DNA of 64,000 nucleotides, taken from Rhabditoides inermis. Lineage: Eukaryota > Nematoda > Chromadorea > Rhabditida > Rhabditidae. The DNA is taken from NCBI GenBank assembly GCA_963966185.1, contig CAWZYM010000151.1, positions 1,568,501 through 1,632,500 of the forward strand, in the 5' to 3' direction. The translations under genes and the position numbers were made by a program. Positions 38,056 through 49,954 of the stretch are shown piece after piece (position 1 is the stretch's first letter; every line of letters starts with the position of its first letter). Under the pieces are notes generated by a model. That model was not told the DNA's origin and ran no database searches. It worked only from the letters and a program-made list of their open reading frames with translations.

Positions 38056-40106
38056 ATTCAATTCAATTCAATTGTTTATCATTGCGTATTCAGAAAACAT
38101 ATGGGGACAAAAATATGTGGCTGTAATAAGTGGTGCAAACGTATTTTGTGATTAAGATCAAATCAAAGAATGGTACTTAAAACAGATACAAATGCGTATG
38201 GGACAATACAACAGACATATGTATAATGAAATGAATGTGCTCTGTTGCATATACTGGGGAGCCCGTGCCCCGTAACGATCAGGAAGCGCGGATGCGAGAT
38301 GGTTCAATCATGCATTTTCTAACCTCCTCTTTGTAAGAAACCGGTTGTCTCTGATAGCTATAATGTTAGATGGTAAGGAATTCCATATTCGAATTTTGCG
38401 GTGAATGAATGTCTGTGTTCTAACGGACGGATCAAAAGAGGGTACGATTCGGTGGCAGTGAGAGTGTCTCGATGATGTGGATATGATATTATAGATGGCG
38501 GATGAGTCAAAGACGGTGCGACCGTGTACAATTTTATGTATGTAGGCAATATCATTGACTGCTCGTCGTGACTCGAGAGTCTCCAAGCCTAGCAGGCAGA
38601 GTCTGGCAGAGTATCCTAGATTGAAAATGCCATTTCTATGGCAGATTCGTCTGATGAAATACCGTTGAACGCACCCTCAATAAGATTCACTGAGCGCACA
38701 TCGGTGGGATTCCAGAGCTCAGTACAGTACTCCAGCTTACAGCGGTAATATGTCACAAATGCTTTGCAAAGAACGGCTAAGCTGCGGGTACGTATGCTCT
38801 TAGGAAGTCATTGATTCCCCAAAGTGTGCGATCGACAATGCGTTTAATGTAGTCATCGAAAGAAAGGCGAGTAGAGATATACACACCAAGATCTTTAACA
38901 CACTCTGGGGTTTCTAGAGTCACTGTGCCAAGGGAATATGCATACAGCGGATTTCGCTTGCCCAAGTGAAGAACCTGTGTTTTGCTAGCAGATATGGTGA
39001 GACCCCACTCAATCGACCACTCAGAAACACAGTCGACTGCTTGCTGAAACATAGTGCGCGCGGTGAGATCGAGGGGACAGAACGCGTAGGACACTTTTAA
39101 ATCGTCAGCATACAATGCGCAGCGAACATAGTCCGGCAAACAGTCGACAATGTTGTTAATAAATACATTGAAAAAGAAGAGGCCCGAGACAGCTCCCCTG
39201 AGGAACACCGCAATTCACAGTGCGTGGGGAGGATAGAACACTGACTGACAAGTACCACGCGTTGTTCTATCGCACAGAAAAGATTTGATCCACGCGAGTG
39301 CACTGCCGCGAACACCACGTGAGTGGAGCTTCTTGAACAACATGGAATGATTTATGCAATCAAACGCCTTTTTGTAATCTACATAAAGGCAGTCGACTAC
39401 TTGCCCGTCGGTGAGATCACGCGACACCACTGGGCATGACACTCGACGAAGCTGTGCGCATGTGGATCGGCCCGCGCGGAAACCGAATTGGCGAGAGGTG
39501 AGAAGGCAGTGTTTTTCAAAGTGCTCTGTCATCTGCGCCGCGCAAATCCTCTCCAGCAGTTTGGAAAGTGTGGCAGTGAGAGCAATGGGACGGTAGTTGA
39601 CTACCTCACTCTGGGACTCACCCTTGTGGATGGGTCTCAACATACCCTATCTTCCATATAGGAGGAACGACACACGCGGAAAGAGACTGCTGGAAGAGGA
39701 GAAAGATTGGAGTGACTACAGAGTCTACAGTGTGCTTCAAGAAAATATGCGTTATCCCATTTGGTGACGTATTGATTTTTGGCGCGAGTGAGCGTATTGT
39801 TTTGGCAATGAGAAATGTGGGTAATGTGAAATTGATTGATTGAATGGGAAGAATCAGTGAGTGGCGCACCAGACGGGATTGGTAGATTAGATTAGAATAC
39901 ACTGAGTCAAAAAACTCTGAAAAAGCCTCTGCCTTCTCACTCTCATCATGAATGTACACGCCATCAGCAGAGCTTATTGGGCCGATTCCATCTGCGGGGT
40001 TCAGCCTGGATCGAACGTGGTGAAAGAATTTTCTCTGTCCCTTAGAGAGCAGACTCGACTCAAGCTTGGTGTTCCATGCGTACAGCGCGCGTCTCAGATC
40101 TGCCTA
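38056..40106 (-). mobile_element. CR1-type LINE inserted in the LDAH pseudogene
   Basis: Absent from duplicate copy B, where the flanks AGCTCA and CCAGCC are directly joined, so the insertion limits are clear. The minus strand reads VVNYRPIALTATLSKLLERI, GFRAGRSTCAQL, VDYKKAFDCINHSMLF and YADDLKVSY. Downstream come ISASKTQVLHLGKRNP and a C-terminal RIWNSLPSNI block, as in CR1/Jockey-clade elements. Frames are broken in several places. The 3' end carries a five-base tandem tail (ATTCA repeats on the plus strand, 38056-38072). No clear target duplication. Confidence 0.85.
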
Positions 40107-40167
40107 CCAGCCACTTCTTGAGTGCTTGAGTCCAAAGGGCAGGTAGTCGACCCACCAGGTGAGCGAC

Positions 40168-40259
40168 TTGGACAGCCAGTCATTCGCGTCCAGCGTCTAC
40201 ATCAACACAGTCCTTGGACAGCCAGTCATTCGCGTCCAGCGTCTACATCAACACAGTCC
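40168..40259. repeat. 46-bp tandem duplication
   Basis: The unit beginning TTGGACAGCCAGTCATTCGC occurs at 40168-40213 and again at 40214-40259. It spans the edge of an LDAH exon and its intron. Copy B (48110-48155) has only one unit. Confidence 0.9.
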
Positions 40260-40829
40260 AGTCCAGACACGAATTACATTCAGCTTATATAATGAAATCT
40301 GTAGTGAATAGTGATATTTAATTTATACGAATCGCTGTATAATGCAGCCATGGTGAAGTTTGAATCTTGAATGAATGACTTCGATGATTCACCATCTCAT
40401 AAGCAAACAAATACTGCCCCCTTCTTTCTCTACACAGCGATACCTACACTTATATGTCTATTATTCGAGGGAATTTCTTCACTCTTAACACAGTAGACAT
40501 AAATCGATAACCGCTGATGAATGGGCAACCGACCGCAAGCAGTCTGCGCAGTCGGATTCCATTGGGGGAGGTGGCCATGCGTTCGACAGTGGGGAACAGA
40601 CCGACCGCCTTGCGCAGACCAAGGTCGTCCTTCACGTACGGCACGATCCTGCACGAAAGGCACGCGTCTCTTATCTGCTGGCGACACGGAGAGACGTGGA
40701 CAGTGAGTGTGTCTCACCTCAGCATCATGAAACTGCCGATCGAGTGTCCAAACATGTATACCCTGTGTCCCCGGGGCAGGTACTCCCTCACAAAGTCCAG
40801 CTTGTGCTACGTGATAAGGGATATTCAAG

Positions 40830-43800
40830 AGTGTATATTCTAGCTTCCTGGTTCCGATCAGCTCAAGGGCGACATCGATTCCATTCTCCCACGTAGCTAC
40901 CGCCTTCGAGTCGTTGTGGATCCGCACGGCCACCGAGAGGATCCTTGACGGACTCCTCCGTTTTAACGGCGGGCCGGAGCCCGACATCACATTCAACGAG
41001 GAGAACACATTTCCAGCGGACGAGCTCAAGCCGGACAGATTCGAGATGATCGGAATCAAGAACCCGTTCCGACTACACCCGGCGGGAGCGGTGCTAGGAA
41101 TTTGCATCGGCGCCAATGACAACAACATGATCGTCGAGCTGTGCGATTATGATCCCGGGCAAATTGAGGCAGGACTTGCGGTGAGTGGAGAAAGACGGTT
41201 CCGAATATAATTATATGATCAGATACATCTCCATCGATAACACGTCCATGGAGTGGTCGACAAGGAAACTGAGGATGAACAAGACGCCCTGGTCGGTTCC
41301 TAGGCACTTTGTCTGGGTGCTTGGATTGAGGCCCACTCTGGACGCCTTGAACAACACGGAAGTGACACTCGAGCTGTCCAGGAACCATACCAACCCAACC
41401 AGCATCGTCACGTTCTGGAGGGCAGACAGATTCGTGTATCTGCCGCCGATTGCGATGGAGAGGAAGCTGGCGCTCGTCCGAAACGCCTACACGCCCCATG
41501 GAAGGAGTGCAACAAGATGACGGTGTTCCAACCGGGCTGCCCGACGCCGGTGACAGCGGCGCTGTCGCTAACCAAGTACTTCATCGACAACACATCCGAG
41601 AAGAACCGCTGGACCGCCATTGTGGCTCGACCATTCCTCTACCCAGGCCGCTTCTTTGCGGGGAGCCTGGCCTGCAAGCAGGGAAGGGAGGATCTGAGGA
41701 ACGAACTGTCACTGCTCACACAAGGACAGCGAATGGAAGAGGTCTTCGCATTGGAAATTCACGCACTGACGCAGGACGAGACGCAGTGGCTGGAAGACAG
41801 ATGCGGCGCCTTCACCCGCTTCGACGAGGAGCTCTCCGGGCCGCGGATGCAGTGCGTGAGTTAGGGAAAATATTATCGGATATTAAAGGAACAGTGGCGA
41901 CTTAATCCTGCAACTAGCTCTCTTGAACGCGCATTACCACTCATGCAAAACATTTGCCGTAGACAGGACTCGAACCGGCGAGGTCTGTGCCACTACGGCG
42001 CACACACGCATTGAGCCACATAGTAAGTGATCGTGCTTCTTTCGTCTGGAATTATGTGGTTTTTTCCCATTTCTGCAGTATTGAAGAGTTCAACGGAATG
42101 GAAGTCGTGGTGGGACCAATTTTGAGTTTGAAATAAAATATTGCAACAGCGTGTTGCAACATTTGAAAGCAACGGGTACTCGTTGTTCTTTCTCAAAAAT
42201 CGATTAAGATTTTGATTTATATGATTCTTTTAAACATTCCGAATCAAAAATAAGTCGCCAGTGTACCTTTAAACGTGTGTTTTCAGACCTTCAGTGCAGC
42301 GCTGACGGCATTGCACATGTCGGAGCAGGAGCACGAGGACAACAAGACCCGAGCGATGAAGGTGGCCTGGACGAGGAACGACTCGCCCCTGCTCATGCCA
42401 GTGATCGAAGTGGATCAGACTCGGCAGGGATCTGGGTGGGAGCCGATGCGGAGACTCGTCGTGTACCCACCGGCGGGAAGAGGAGGACGTCCAATCATCC
42501 TGCGAATCGTGTCCGCTCACTACTCAATATCCGGCGCTATGAAGAAGGTCAAGATGGTCACCGTCTGCGAGCTGTGGAACAGTGGGCGATCTGCTGAGTG
42601 GAAAGATCTTCTACAGGATCTGCGCCTCTCCGTAAGCCATCAGTACGATGCTACATGAACTGTGTGCAGAAGAGAGATGCGATATGCAATGTCCGATGGA
42701 CAGGAGTTCCGTGAGTTGTGAGAAGTGGAGAGAGGAATTATTTAATGAATTTCAGCCAGACTCATTGAGGACAAGAAGGTGGCGCTGAAGAACGGCGCCA
42801 TGGGAGAGACGACCCTCATCGACATCACCTCAGTGATCGGGGAGATGCTCAACCGCGTGGAGGAGAAGCTCTCCGACGAGGAGCGAATCGCCGTCCGAGA
42901 ATACCTGGAAGGTAGTAGCATACAACAAGCATTATTATGTATACAACCACATTCTACCCATAATGTTTAGGCAGGGAGCGACGTCGAGAGGCGATTCGCA
43001 AACCGGAGGCTCTGCAGAACATGTCGAAGAAGGAGGCGGACGAGTACCGCATCAGTGAGCGGAAGTGCTCGAAGAAGTCAGGAGCGGTGATCCGACTGCT
43101 CATGGACCACTGCTTTCCCCCATCATGCTTTAGAGAGGAGTGGGAGACGAGCGGCAGCTGCCCCCGCACAACACATGCGGCAAGAAACATTCTCAAGCAC
43201 TGATGCACGGGAACACCGGAGTGCCGACGTTGCTGCTCTCGGGCGCGAATGTGTTTCTGGCAACACTCAAGTTCACCTTCCGCTCGCACCCTGCCATCAT
43301 CGAGGTGATCTCGAATCTATTCTACAACCAGAAACTCAAGCCCGGAACACTGTCGCGAGACAGGACCATGCTGCTCGATCTGCTGAACAAGAGACACGAC
43401 GAGCTCCCCATCGTGTTCATCCACAACCCGCATCCGGACAAGAAGGCGCAGGATAGCTTCTCGCGTTACAACGAGAAGGAGGAAGAGATCGCGGTGAACG
43501 TGATCTGCGACTTACACGGGAAAGGTGAGTCGAGAGACACTTGGGAATCTACTGTTCTGTTTGGGAGTCGACCCCGGGAACATCCTAGTGATTTCACTCT
43601 ACAAGGAGCAGAAGAGACGGCTGGAGGCCAGATTCTCGCCGAACACGGTCCGAGTCGAGACGGTGGACGGACGCCAGGAAGCGGAAGCAGAGATTGTGGT
43701 GCTTCTCACCACCCGAGGAGGCCCGGCCGAGGCCACCATCCCCTCCCGGCAGGACGCACAGGATGTCTCCGAAGACACATTCACTGGATCTCGCCAGGTG

Positions 43801-44005
43801 AGTAGAGATGAGGGAGAGATTCTAGTCTCATCTTCAGAGGACCACCGTCGCTCTCACACGAGCCCGCCAGGGTCTAGTGCTGATCGGCGACGTCGGCTTC
43901 CTGTCAACGAGAAACGGATGGAGGAACATCATCTGGGAGATCAAAGCGAGAGGAGTGATGGCGAACGAGGACAACTACAGGCGGCTGTTCGAGAACTCGT
44001 GGTAG
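40830..44005 (+). pseudogene. Decayed SF1 (UPF1-like) RNA helicase
   Basis: Long readable exons resemble a superfamily-1 helicase of the UPF1/SMUBP2 type. They include GDERQLPPHNTCGKK (motif III, about 43146), LKFTFRSHPAIIEVISNLFY (motif IV side), VRVETVDGRQEAEAEIVVLL (motif V) and VALTRARQGLVLIGD (motif VI). The end is WRNIIWEIKARG...NSW with a stop at 44003-44005. No GxxGxGKT (motif I) or DExx (motif II) was found. The reading jumps from an unrelated charged stretch (EYRISERKCSKKSGA) across a 48-bp intron to motif III. The frame does not continue across 41181-41222 and shifts again near 41500. The left end abuts the duplication junction at 40806 with no start codon. A tRNA-like head lies in its 41.85-42.28 kb intron. 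I read it as a 5'-truncated relic; assembly errors or a divergent functional protein remain possible. Confidence 0.65.
41951..42022 (-). mobile_element. tRNA-derived SINE head
   Basis: On the minus strand, TGGCTCAATGCG (box A) and GGTTCGAGTCC (perfect box B; plus 41966-41976) occur at tRNA spacing inside a helicase intron. The stem pairing needed for a functional tRNA was not seen. Confidence 0.55.
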
Positions 44006-45005
44006 ATTGGAGGGTAGTGTAGCAGGGGTGGCTACTACCTAGAAACAGATAGATTGTGTAGATATTCTATTCAGTTCTTTTGTACATAAGTCTCGAGCTT
44101 CATTTTTGAGAACCGGGTTGGAATCTGGGTGAGAAATGTAGCAAGTGAGCATTGGTTTTATGGTATGCTTGCAGTACTTTGAGTGTGAGCTTGTTTTATG
44201 GCATTACTTTCGTACTGTGAGGGAGTATCTGTTTTTTTTATGCCATTTCCGATGTAGTATGAGATCGGACAGTTACTTGTTGACTTTTGTTGCCTTACAA
44301 TCATTGTTTTGAGACACGGTCTCTAACGAGATAAAGCGGTTGCGCCGAATTAGTGGAATGTTGACTTACGGACTTACGGAAATGGCTTACACCGTTGGCA
44401 TGCTGCTTTCCTCCTCAGGAACAACAGAGGAAGCGAAGTGCAGCGGCGACTTCAGCTGCAGGCAACTTCAGCTGCAGGCGACTCCGGCAAGGAGGACAGC
44501 AGAGGGAGTATCGCCGAGCACGCCAAGGAGGACAGCAGAGGGAGTATCGCCGAGCACGGGCGAGACGGATCGAGGTATACGGTATTAGATAGGTGTACGG
44601 TAGTTACTGAAGATGGAAACTAACATCTTCCATTCAGGTGCTGGGAGTTCCAGTAACAGTCAGCGATGGAACCGAGACGCGCAGTCAAGTTGCGACTCTC
44701 AGCGATCTTCCAAGATCCACTAAGAACCAAGCCTCGTGGCGGAGGCGCCACATCAAGCACGCCAAGATCAAGCCGCTCAATCGGAGTCAGCTGTGGTCGG
44801 CGGAGAGTCGCCCGGCGACACACTCAAGATCAAGAACGGAGTCAGCGGGACTCGGCGCACCAACATGCCCTTCACCGGAGGTAACTGGTATGGGGTAGGC
44901 GGGAGTGTGTGTGTGTGTGTGTGAGAGAGTTGTATAGGAGGCTAGACTTTCGATGAACGGGTTCAAATCCAGTCCGTCGGGAGCCGGACTCATCAAAAGG
45001 GGAGG
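44006..45005. other. Unassigned stretch with a short tandem repeat and polypurine tract
   Basis: No gene was recognised. An exon-like GC-rich part (44420-44575) contains two copies of a unit with GGAGGACAGCAGAGGGAGTA in tandem, followed by a GTATAC donor-like site. A second GC-rich part runs from 44638 to about 44885, but no frame resembles a known protein. A GT microsatellite lies at about 44908-44922. Near 44960 GGGTTCAAATCC resembles a tRNA box B. The purine run AAAAGGGGAGG (44995-45005) directly precedes the LTR at 45006, as a polypurine tract would. The block may be the 3' internal end of an LTR retrotransposon. Confidence 0.4.
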
Positions 45006-45285
45006 TGTGACAGAGAGACACTCTCTGTCTGCCGCATCGCACTCTACGAGAGAGAGAGGCGGGTGATCTGCTGATACACCGGCGGGAAGCGCGGGACAAA
45101 CGTCGCTCGTCCATTGGCCGAGACGCCGGTTCCAGCCCCGCCCCCTTCCCTATATAAGCCACCTACACCACTTAGTCGGGGGTTCAGTACGGCGGTAGCT
45201 GATGCCCAGTAACTAGTCCTGAGACCTCCGGTCTCACCATAGACCACCTCTCTATTCCTTGAGGGGTGCCATCCCCGTGTTCACA
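45006..45285 (+). mobile_element. LTR-like sequence (3' LTR or solo LTR)
   Basis: A 280-bp unit begins TGTGACAGAG and ends GTGTTCACA, so its ends are the short inverted pair TGTGA/TCACA expected of an LTR. It contains a TATA-like CTATATAAG (about 45153) and is preceded at once by the purine tract AAAAGGGGAGG. No second LTR and no gag/pol domains were found, and the five flanking bases on each side do not match. It is therefore probably a rearranged remnant. Confidence 0.5.
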
Positions 45286-45360
45286 TTGGTCTTCCCATTA
45301 TCTATTCGGAGAAAGAGGGAGAGAGAGAAAAAAAATCATATGCCAAACACTTGTCACTAT

Positions 45361-48300
45361 TAGTTTAGCATCTCGCTTGCAATTCCAAGTATTTATTGCT
45401 TTGCGTAGGTGACGCTGTGATCTATCAGATTGAATAGAGTGTGGTCTGCTTTTGAAAGTTTAATCGCCTGTCGCTTCAGCTTTTGTAGATAACGAGGTAA
45501 AAAGCGGGGGGCTTTTATCTTTATCAATCAAATTTCTGGGCCATTGTGCACAGTAGTGTTGTGGCTAGGGATTGCGCCCGTTGAGATGATCTGTTCCGGG
45601 TGGTGGTGGAATGATTTTAAGAAAAAAACTGTTTGTTTTGACCTTTTTTCCTATCAGCATTACCTAAATTCTTTTTTTGCATACTTAACATTTGCAAATG
45701 TGTTAGGTTAATTTGATTTTACTAATACTCTGAGTCAAAAAAGTCGCCTGTAAAAATATTTCTATGAAGTTCAATAAAAGTACATTCATTATCTTTTAAA
45801 GGACTTCCGCAAAAAAAGAGTTCGTTTTACCTAGCGTAGTGCAACAAAAGCTCATGCATTTTTATCGATCGAAAAAGTAAACAAACCTGCTCCCACAGTT
45901 GATCGATCAGATACTAACGCCAACTTTTAGGACTTATCGAATAGTTGTTTTATTCGTTATCCTTTTTGTCAATCTACGAATAGTCGAATAGTTGTTTTAT
46001 ATTTATTCGTTATCCTTTTTGTCAATAAGCAGGATAATGGCGCCGAAAGATGATACTGTTATGTCGGACAACAACGACTGTAACTCAAAGAATAGTATAT
46101 TGTATTGATTTTGTGACGAATCAGAGAGAATTCCACGACTTGTCAGGCCCTGTCAGCCAGAAACGACACGGCCGAAGCAAGCAAGCAGCAGGTGGGCGTT
46201 ACTGATTTTATCCTGTGCTGTCTCTGCAGTAGGTGTCATAAATGTCAATATAAATAATTTGTCACAGTTTACACTGTGCAACACATGAAGTACGAGAAAA
46301 TTCATTCAACAAATCAGCGTATCAATATGTGAAACTACCGGTGTCAACTAATATCGACTGATGTCCGGAAGAGGCGAGGGCGAGTCTGGGGAAGGCACTT
46401 GTTAACACAAATCCACGTTTCCTTGATAACTTTGAAATCGAACATTCGTAATTGATAGTGAAAGTGATAGGACGTTTAAGTAAAACGACGGACTAGTCCC
46501 CTCTGAAATGAAAATTATGTTGTTTTTTTGCTGAAAACAAAAAAAAAATTGACTCCAATGAGCAGATAGAAAAAAGTTGCCACGCAGAGAAAGAAAGACG
46601 ATGACGGGTTTGCAACCTGAAAACACTCATATTACAAATATTGCGAAATAGCTTTCGAAATCAAACTTATATCAGATAAGCTGGCGAGAACACCAACCAT
46701 ACTGCTGAACCAAAACCTATTTCAGAAGGATAATATGGGAATCGATGTGAATCACCATAGCGCTGGTTTGCCAATACCACTGCAGAAGATATATGGGATA
46801 ACCCAAAATGAAGGTGATTAAGAGAATGTTGATCCAACTCGGTGGTGTGGATATTTCCGGTTGTTGCGGCATCCTATTATGAAAATAACAAGGGACTTAT
46901 GAATCAACAGAAGAAAAAGAAAACTGTAAAAGAATTGAGTGTGGCACTGATATGGATTATCTCAAACTTTTGATAAAGTTTTCCGTTTCTCAATCGCAGA
47001 TAAGAAAAGCCGTGTTTATCTGGTAGTAACTCTCCTTTTTCAATATTGAAAAACACCCTAATCTATTTCGCAATCACAAACGTCAAGAAAAAACATAAAT
47101 ATATATTTATTTCATACTTTGATCAAATCACAACACTCGCAGACTAGCTGGGGGCAAAAGCACGACCAACGAAAACACAACGATAGCAATTCCACTCACA
47201 ACTGCGGCACCTGAACAAGAAGATTTGTGCGATATATGGTAAACAGGGCCTACCGTACTCGACTCTAACATTCAAACATTCGCGGCGGGACCTAGTTGAT
47301 GAACTGTAGGAGCTTGTCAGCCATCGCCTCCCCGTCTCGGATGACAAATGCATGCTCGCACTGCTTGTCGTCGATCACCACCTGACCCTTCGGAAGTCGT
47401 TCCACCATCTCCAGGCCTAGACGACGTGGGTGGTCCTCTCCCTTCCTCCCTCCCTCTCCCCTCTCTCTCTCTCTCTCCCTCCCTCTCCCTCTCTCTCTCT
47501 CTCTCCTCCTCCTCCTCTCTCTCTCTCTCTCTAACCGTATTCCAGCGGGGCACCATCCGTCCTCCGTGCCGTAGTAAAAGTGGACGAGGTCGCGGCACGA
47601 GATGAGAGACGTGTCCAGCTCACAAACCTGGAAGGGATATTTCAGAGAGGAGAGAGAGAGGGGGAGAAAGATAGAGATGGAGAGGAGAGGGGGAAGAGAG
47701 AGGTAGGAGACAGAAGGAGATAAGAGAGAGGAACAGCCACGTTGTCGAGCTCGTCGTTGCTCATGTGGACAATGTTGCGGAATACGTGCATGTGGAGAAG
47801 CTCTGCAGCCGAATCCAGCACCTCCGGCGGCACAGACGCGCCTGCGACAGTATCAAAGCAACATGATATGGTGCATTGTCGTCAGTGTTTCCCTTCTCCC
47901 CTGCCCTCTCTATCTCATCTCTCTTTTCTCTCACACCATTCTTCCCTTAATCTCTTCACACTCATTCACTTCCTTCAAAAGGCTAGTGTATCGGTGAAGA
48001 ATTCTGAAGAGAGTTTTGCGTGACTGACCAGTGAGATTCCAGCTCACCAGCCACTTCTTGAGTCCGAAGGGCAGGTAGTCGACCCACCAGGTGAGCGACT
48101 TGGACAGCCAGTCATTCGCGTCCAGCGTCTACATCAACACAGTCCAGTCCAGACACGAATTACATTCAGCTTATATAATGAAATCTGTAGTGAATAGTGA
48201 TATTTAATTTATACGAATCGCTGTATAATGCAGCCATGGTGAAGTTTGAATCTTGAATGAATGACTTCGATGAATCACCATCTCATAAGCAAACAAATAC

Positions 48301-48696
48301 TGCCCTCTTCTTTCTCTACACAGCGATACCTACAATTCTATGTTTATCATTCGAGGGAATTTCTTCACTCTTAACACAGCAGACATGAATCGATAACCGC
48401 TGATGAATGGGCAACCGACCGCAAGCAGTCTGCGCAGTCGGATTCCATTGGGGGAGGTGGCCATGCGTTCGACAGTGGGGAACAGACCGACCGCCTTGCG
48501 CAGACCAAGGTCGTCCTTCACGTACGGCACGATCCTGCACGAAAGGCACGCGTCTCTTATCTGCTGGCGACACGGAGAGACGTGGACAGTGAGTGTGTCT
48601 CACCTCAGCATCATGAAACTGCCGATCGAGTGTCCAAACATGTATACCCTGTGTCCCCGGGGCAGGTACTCCCTCACAAAGTCCAGCTTGTGCTGC
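45361..48696. repeat. Segmental duplication, copy B
   Basis: Counterpart of 34783-40806 in the same orientation. It lacks the LINE, the 46-bp tandem duplication and two tRNA-like heads seen in copy A. It also lost about 180 bp within the small membrane gene. To the right, LDAH continues uninterrupted past 48696, so copy B retains the fuller gene context and copy A is the likelier derived copy. Confidence 0.9.
46530..46885 (-). pseudogene. Damaged copy of the small four-helix membrane protein
   Basis: Near-identical to 36391-36921 but missing the DNA that encodes the SYWLCND exon and part of the exon before it (about 180 bp lost around 46665). The first exon remains readable as MPQQPEISTPPSWINILLIT, with several substitutions relative to copy A. 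The terminal exon (VANPSSSFFL) is present. Without the missing exon no intact protein can be made. Confidence 0.65.
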
Positions 48697-49896
48697 ACTT
48701 GTTCGTCCAGCGAGAAACGCTCTGAAACACCGGAGAGATACAGTACCACAACTTCATCTACTGATGCAACGACTATCTCCTATACCGTTGTACTTCGGTC
48801 CGACTCCCTGGTGGCGCAGCTCGGTGGGCAGATTCACGTGGTTCAAGTGACAAACCGTGTAGAACAGGTACCTACAAGGAGTCTCTCTCTCTCTCTCTCT
48901 CTTTCTTTCCCTCCCTCTCCCCCCCCCCCCCCCTCTCTCTCGCCCCTCCTACTTACTCCACTCCCTTCTCTCCCGTTCGCTCATCCCGAGCCATCAGGTT
49001 CTTCAGCACTCTCTTCCCGAAATCCGTGTAGAACCCCTCGTTGCCCGGATTCCCTGAAAACACTCTCTGATTGACAGCTAGACAAAGAAACAGAAACAGA
49101 AATATAGACACGCCGTGCCGCTCACCAGGTATCATGAGTATGACGCATCGGTTGTCCTTGTCCCCGAGGCTGTCTCGAGTGAGCATGTGCGGGGAGAGGT
49201 CTGTGCCCATCACACTCATCTTCGTCCATCTACCGCCCACCAACTCAGAGAGCGGGGGCGAATTAGCAGCAAACTAACAGCGAGTTAGCAGCGAAGTTTC
49301 AAAAAGTTAGCTGTTCCCTAGCAGCTAATTCGCCGTTATCTAGCCATTGTTTCGCCACTAATTTGCTGCTAATTAGCGGCACCAGGATCCGATCAGCGTC
49401 CCCCTCGCTTTCTCGTTCGTTGTATTGATTTCCGTTGTTGCATTCAAAAACACTGATATGCATACACTTATTTATCTCAATTATGCATAAGGAATGAAAT
49501 TCACAATATTTTATCATAATTGACGTGTCGTCTTGGTTCTTGGTTCTTGATCTTGATATACATGATGACGATTGACGAATCTTGATAACCTTCAAGTAGC
49601 CGCGTTCTTTCTCGAGTACTGAACCGCCCGGATACAGTTTCTGAAAATAAATAGATTGAAGTAGTAATCACGAAACATACATGCATATGAGATATGTTCG
49701 CGACAACATGTTACATGTACATAATAATATGTATGGTAAACGAATAGCAAATAGTTCAAATAGTTCATGTACATTCACGGAAACAAAAACGAAGACGAAG
49801 AGGATGAGCAGGAGGAGGAGGAGGATGTGGATGAGAACGACGACAACGACTTCATCATAATCATCGTCATCGTCTTCGTCATCGTCATCGTCGTCC

Positions 49897-49954
<58 letters not shown>

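Larger units (their letters stand above)
34783..40806. repeat. Segmental duplication, copy A
   Basis: Sequence from TTAGTTTAGC at about 34783 up to AAGTCCAGCTTGTGCT at 40806 recurs in the same order and orientation at 45361-48696. Copy A has extra material: about 35080-35630 (two tRNA-like heads), 36536-36717 (an exon of the small membrane gene) and 38056-40106 (a LINE). The left edge lies inside LINE sequence; the right edge falls inside an LDAH exon and joins directly to helicase-like DNA. Stretches 35376-36390 and 36922-37347 contain no recognised gene. A short direct repeat with CGAATAGTTGTTT occurs twice at about 35808-35890. Confidence 0.9.
37348..40806 (-). pseudogene. LDAH: LDAH pseudogene, truncated and LINE-interrupted (copy A)
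   Basis: Minus-strand remains of lipid-droplet-associated hydrolase, nearly identical to 47292-48696. Retained parts include the exon with VGLFPTVERMATSPNGIRL, an exon with FYYGAEDGWCPLEYG and a terminal exon with EHPFVIRDGE. Four defects mark it as dead. The 5' half is lost at 40806, within the exon that encodes GHSIG. A 2-kb LINE (38056-40106) interrupts the WLVSWNLTG exon. A 46-bp tandem duplication lies beside the next exon. One extra base in the last exon changes the end to GEGDG and a stop. The catalytic Asp and His positions are still recognisable. Confidence 0.85.

Noticed and set aside
44872..45162. Minus-strand frame with GFEPVHRKS-type sequence
   Set aside because: This is the typical antisense translation of a tRNA-like box B and an LTR, not a protein.
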